The notes beneath the pieces were generated by a model. That model worked only from the letters and a program-made list of their open reading frames with translations. It made no database searches and was not told the origin of the DNA. Below, piece after piece: positions 7,389 to 8,696 of a stretch of DNA of 8,696 nt. Positions within the stretch are counted from its first letter, which is position 1. Every line of letters starts with the position of its first letter. Origin of the DNA: Phycisphaerae bacterium (GTDB lineage Bacteria > Planctomycetota > Phycisphaerae > UBA1845 > UTPLA1). The DNA is taken from the NCBI GenBank assembly GCA_016935885.1, contig JAFGQA010000422.1, positions 1 to 8,696 of the forward strand, read 5' to 3'. Made by a program: the position numbers and the translations under genes.

Positions 7389-7925
7389 ATGAGTCGCAGA
7401 GTGAAAGAGTCTGTCGAGAAGGAACTGGCGAAGCGGTACCGCGACCTTGAGAGCGTGATGGTCGTGAGCGTCCACGGCCTGAGCGGCACGGCTGTGAACG
7501 AGGTCCGTGGCGAGCTTCGCAAGAAGGACATCGAGGTCCATGTCGTCAAGAACCGGGCGGCCAAGCGTGTGTTGGCAGGGACCGTGTTGGAGCCGCTCGG
7601 ATCGTTTCTGGAGGGGCCTTGTGCGTTTGTGACCGGTGGCCCGAGCCCTGTGGACGCAGCCAAGGAGCTGATGCGCCTTACGAAGGACTACCCGGCGCTG
7701 GAGTTGAAGTTCGGCCTGGTGGAGGGCGAGCCGGAGATCCTCTCTGTTGACCAAGTATCGAAGCGCAAGGGCAGGACGGAATTGCAGGGCGAGATTGTCA
7801 TGCTGGCGATCTCACCGGCACGGAGGATCGCCGGCTGCTTGAACGTCGGCGGGAAGGTCGCAGGCTGCCTCAAGGCCATCGTCGAGAAGCTGGAGAGAGG
7901 CGAGGAGATTCAGCGAGTGGCCTGA
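7389..7925 (+). CDS. rplJ: 50S ribosomal protein L10
   Basis: L10 anchors the L7/L12 dimers to the ribosome and forms the stalk base with L11. The 178-residue product is near the family norm of 165-175. Typical features are the N-terminal rRNA-binding domain with VVSVHGLSGTAVNEVRGELRK (about 25-45), VVKNRAAKRVL (52-62, matching the usual VKNTLAKRAL), GPCAFVTGG (76-84), and a C-terminal helix KVAGCLKAIVEKLERGEEI (155-173) that should hold the L12 N-terminal domains. ATG 7389 is preceded by the purine-rich AGGCGGGAAA. It is separated from rplL by an unusually long gap. Confidence 0.96.
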   Translation: MSRRVKESVEKELAKRYRDLESVMVVSVHGLSGTAVNEVRGELRKKDIEVHVVKNRAAKRVLAGTVLEPLGSFLEGPCAFVTGGPSPVDAAKELMRLTKDYPALELKFGLVEGEPEILSVDQVSKRKGRTELQGEIVMLAISPARRIAGCLNVGGKVAGCLKAIVEKLERGEEIQRVA

Positions 7926-7934
7926 CAGGAGAGT

Positions 7935-7953
7935 CGCGGGCCTGGGGCCCGCG
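7935..7953. repeat. Perfect 8-bp GC-rich hairpin after rplJ
   Basis: CGCGGGCC and GGCCCGCG pair around TGG, beginning ten bases after the rplJ stop. The stem is strong enough to affect transcription or mRNA decay, but no T-tract follows. It resembles the hairpin at 8041-8058, with CGCGGGC shared by both left arms. Confidence 0.7.
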
Positions 7954-8017
7954 CGGTCTTGCGCGATTGAAGAGAGGCATCGACTGCAGCACGTGCGGCT
8001 GATCGAGCAGTTACAGT

Positions 8018-8029
8018 CCGGAGCTCCGG
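8018..8029. repeat. 12-bp perfect palindrome CCGGAGCTCCGG
   Basis: The sequence is its own reverse complement with no spacer. It could be chance in GC-rich DNA, but it lies among three other dyads in the same gap. Confidence 0.45.
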
Positions 8030-8040
8030 GCGAATGACGG

Positions 8041-8058
8041 CGCGGGCTGAAGCCCGCG
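8041..8058. repeat. Perfect 8-bp hairpin of the CGCGGGCT/AGCCCGCG type
   Basis: CGCGGGCT and AGCCCGCG enclose GA, so the folded form is probably a 7-bp stem with a TGAA tetraloop. It is followed by GGCTTATTAG. I recall similar GCGGGCTGAAGCCCGC elements as dispersed repeats in planctomycete and related genomes, which would make this a REP-like insertion; that is memory, not a search result. Confidence 0.65.
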
Positions 8059-8129
8059 GCTTATTAGAATGATGAACTTCCGAGCCCGACTGTCCCGTCG
8101 AGACACCGGCTGTCGGCGGTGGGGTTAAA

Positions 8130-8148
8130 CAAGGTCAGCGTGACCTTG
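8130..8148. promoter_or_regulatory. Operator-like 8-bp dyad upstream of rplL
   Basis: CAAGGTCA and TGACCTTG are perfect inverted arms around GCG, 74 bases before the rplL start. Unlike the other dyads in this gap, it has a mixed, less GC-rich composition, as in protein binding sites. It could equally be an RNA hairpin. No matching promoter hexamers were found. Confidence 0.4.
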
Positions 8149-8222
8149 GCTATCGGGTCGGTGGAACCAGGCGTCGATCGACATCGTTCGTTCGCGCCGA
8201 TACACAACGAGGAGCCATCAAG

Positions 8223-8642
8223 ATGGCAGAAGCACCCGCGAAGGAGTTCAGTACCGAGATCAAGGAGCTCGGCGACAAGATCGTCAGTCTGTCAGTCAAG
8301 GACGCCCAGGGGCTGGCGGATTATCTGAAAGATGCGTACGGCATTGAGCCAGCCGGCGGCGGCGTCATGATGGCGCCCGGTGGGGCCGGTGGCGGCGACG
8401 CCGAGGCCGCGGAAGAGCCGACCATGTTTGACGTCATCCTGAAGGAGGCGGGTTCGAGCAAGATCAATGTGATCAAGGTCGTTCGCGCCGCGACGCAGGT
8501 CGGCCTGAAGGAGGCGAAGGATCTCGTCGATTCGGCACCGAAGGCGGTGAAGGAAGGCATCGGCAAGGAAGACGCCGAAAAGCTCCAGAAGGAGCTGGAA
8601 GAGGTCGGCGCGACGGTGGAGATCAAAGGCCGGGTGGAATAG
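8223..8642 (+). CDS. rplL: 50S ribosomal protein L7/L12
   Basis: L7/L12 dimers form the flexible stalk that recruits and stimulates EF-Tu, EF-G and other translational GTPases. The 139-residue product is somewhat longer than the usual 120-130. The N-terminal dimerisation domain, which binds L10, covers about 8-42 and ends in [14 protein letters not shown] Gly/Ala/Met-rich hinge with acidic end (43-66) follows. The C-terminal factor-binding domain runs from [11 protein letters not shown] (67-77) through [20 protein letters not shown] (98-117) to GATVEIKG. The familiar TGLGLKEAK motif reads TQVGLKEAK here. GAGGAG (8209-8214) lies eight bases before ATG. The gene would normally be followed by rpoB, outside this window. 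Confidence 0.97.
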   Translation: MAEAPAKEFSTEIKELGDKIVSLSVKDAQGLADYLKDAYGIEPAGGGVMMAPGGAGGGDAEAAEEPTMFDVILKEAGSSKINVIKVVRAATQVGLKEAKDLVDSAPKAVKEGIGKEDAEKLQKELEEVGATVEIKGRVE

Positions 8643-8696
8643 AACCGGGGATGAAGAATAGAGGATGAACGCCGAAGGTTGAAGCCTGGAACCTGA

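Larger units (their letters stand above)
7926..8222. other. Palindrome-rich rplJ to rplL spacer
   Basis: This 297-base spacer has no supported gene but holds four perfect dyads: 7935-7953, 8018-8029, 8041-8058 and 8130-8148. None is followed by a T-run. The distance is long for two genes whose products work as a fixed complex; in E. coli it is roughly 65 bases. The dyads may be inserted repeats or may adjust the rplL to rplJ expression ratio. Confidence 0.6.

Noticed and set aside
7935..8058. Intrinsic terminators at the strong hairpins in the rplJ-rplL gap
   Set aside because: Neither hairpin is followed by a T-run, and termination here would separate rplL from its operon with no clear new promoter.
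8643..8696. Start of rpoB or a terminator after rplL
   Set aside because: Only 54 bases remain; a weak AGGTT/AACCT dyad (5 bp, 9-base loop) is visible but supports neither a terminator nor a gene start.

Overview
The window is a GC-rich stretch of bacterial chromosome. It carries one membrane glycosyltransferase gene followed by the conserved tuf–rpmG–secE–nusG–rplK–rplA–rplJ–rplL translation/transcription cluster, with tRNA-Thr placed before tuf and tRNA-Trp before secE. Every supported gene lies on the + strand. The organism is most likely a planctomycete, perhaps Phycisphaerae-like. This inference rests on the divergent EF-Tu switch I region (no RGITI motif), the L33 zinc ribbon with a CKTERRH tail in place of CxxC, the L12 N-terminal domain ending [13 protein letters not shown], and the GC-rich palindromic intergenic repeats. 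No database search was possible, so the placement rests on remembered family features.

Layout. Positions 1-67 hold one copy of a hairpin-bearing repeat. About 141-1817 encodes a GT39/ArnT-like membrane glycosyltransferase. Positions 1924-2021 hold a second hairpin and the second copy of the repeat, so the glycosyltransferase gene is bracketed by direct repeats. A near-consensus sigma-70 promoter (2055-2082) precedes tRNA-Thr(GGT) and then tuf (EF-Tu). Next come rpmG (L33), tRNA-Trp(CCA), secE (a three-TM form), nusG (overlapping the secE stop by one base), rplK (L11, GTG start), a 7-bp tandem repeat tract, rplA (L1 with a long basic N-terminal extension), rplJ (L10), a gap of about 300 bp rich in palindromes, and rplL (L7/L12). 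The rpoB gene would be expected just beyond the right edge.

How the genes work together. tRNA-Thr, tRNA-Trp, EF-Tu and the ribosomal proteins supply the elongation machinery. L11, L10 and L7/L12 build the factor-binding stalk where EF-Tu docks, and L1 forms the opposite stalk at the E site. SecE is the essential clamp of the SecYEG translocon, and NusG couples RNA polymerase to the ribosome. The gene order is a textbook arrangement and I see no cryptic defence or mobile system. The parts worth a second look are the lineage-specific protein changes (EF-Tu switch I and G5, L33 ligands, N-terminal extensions on SecE, NusG and L1) and the repeats placed between housekeeping genes.
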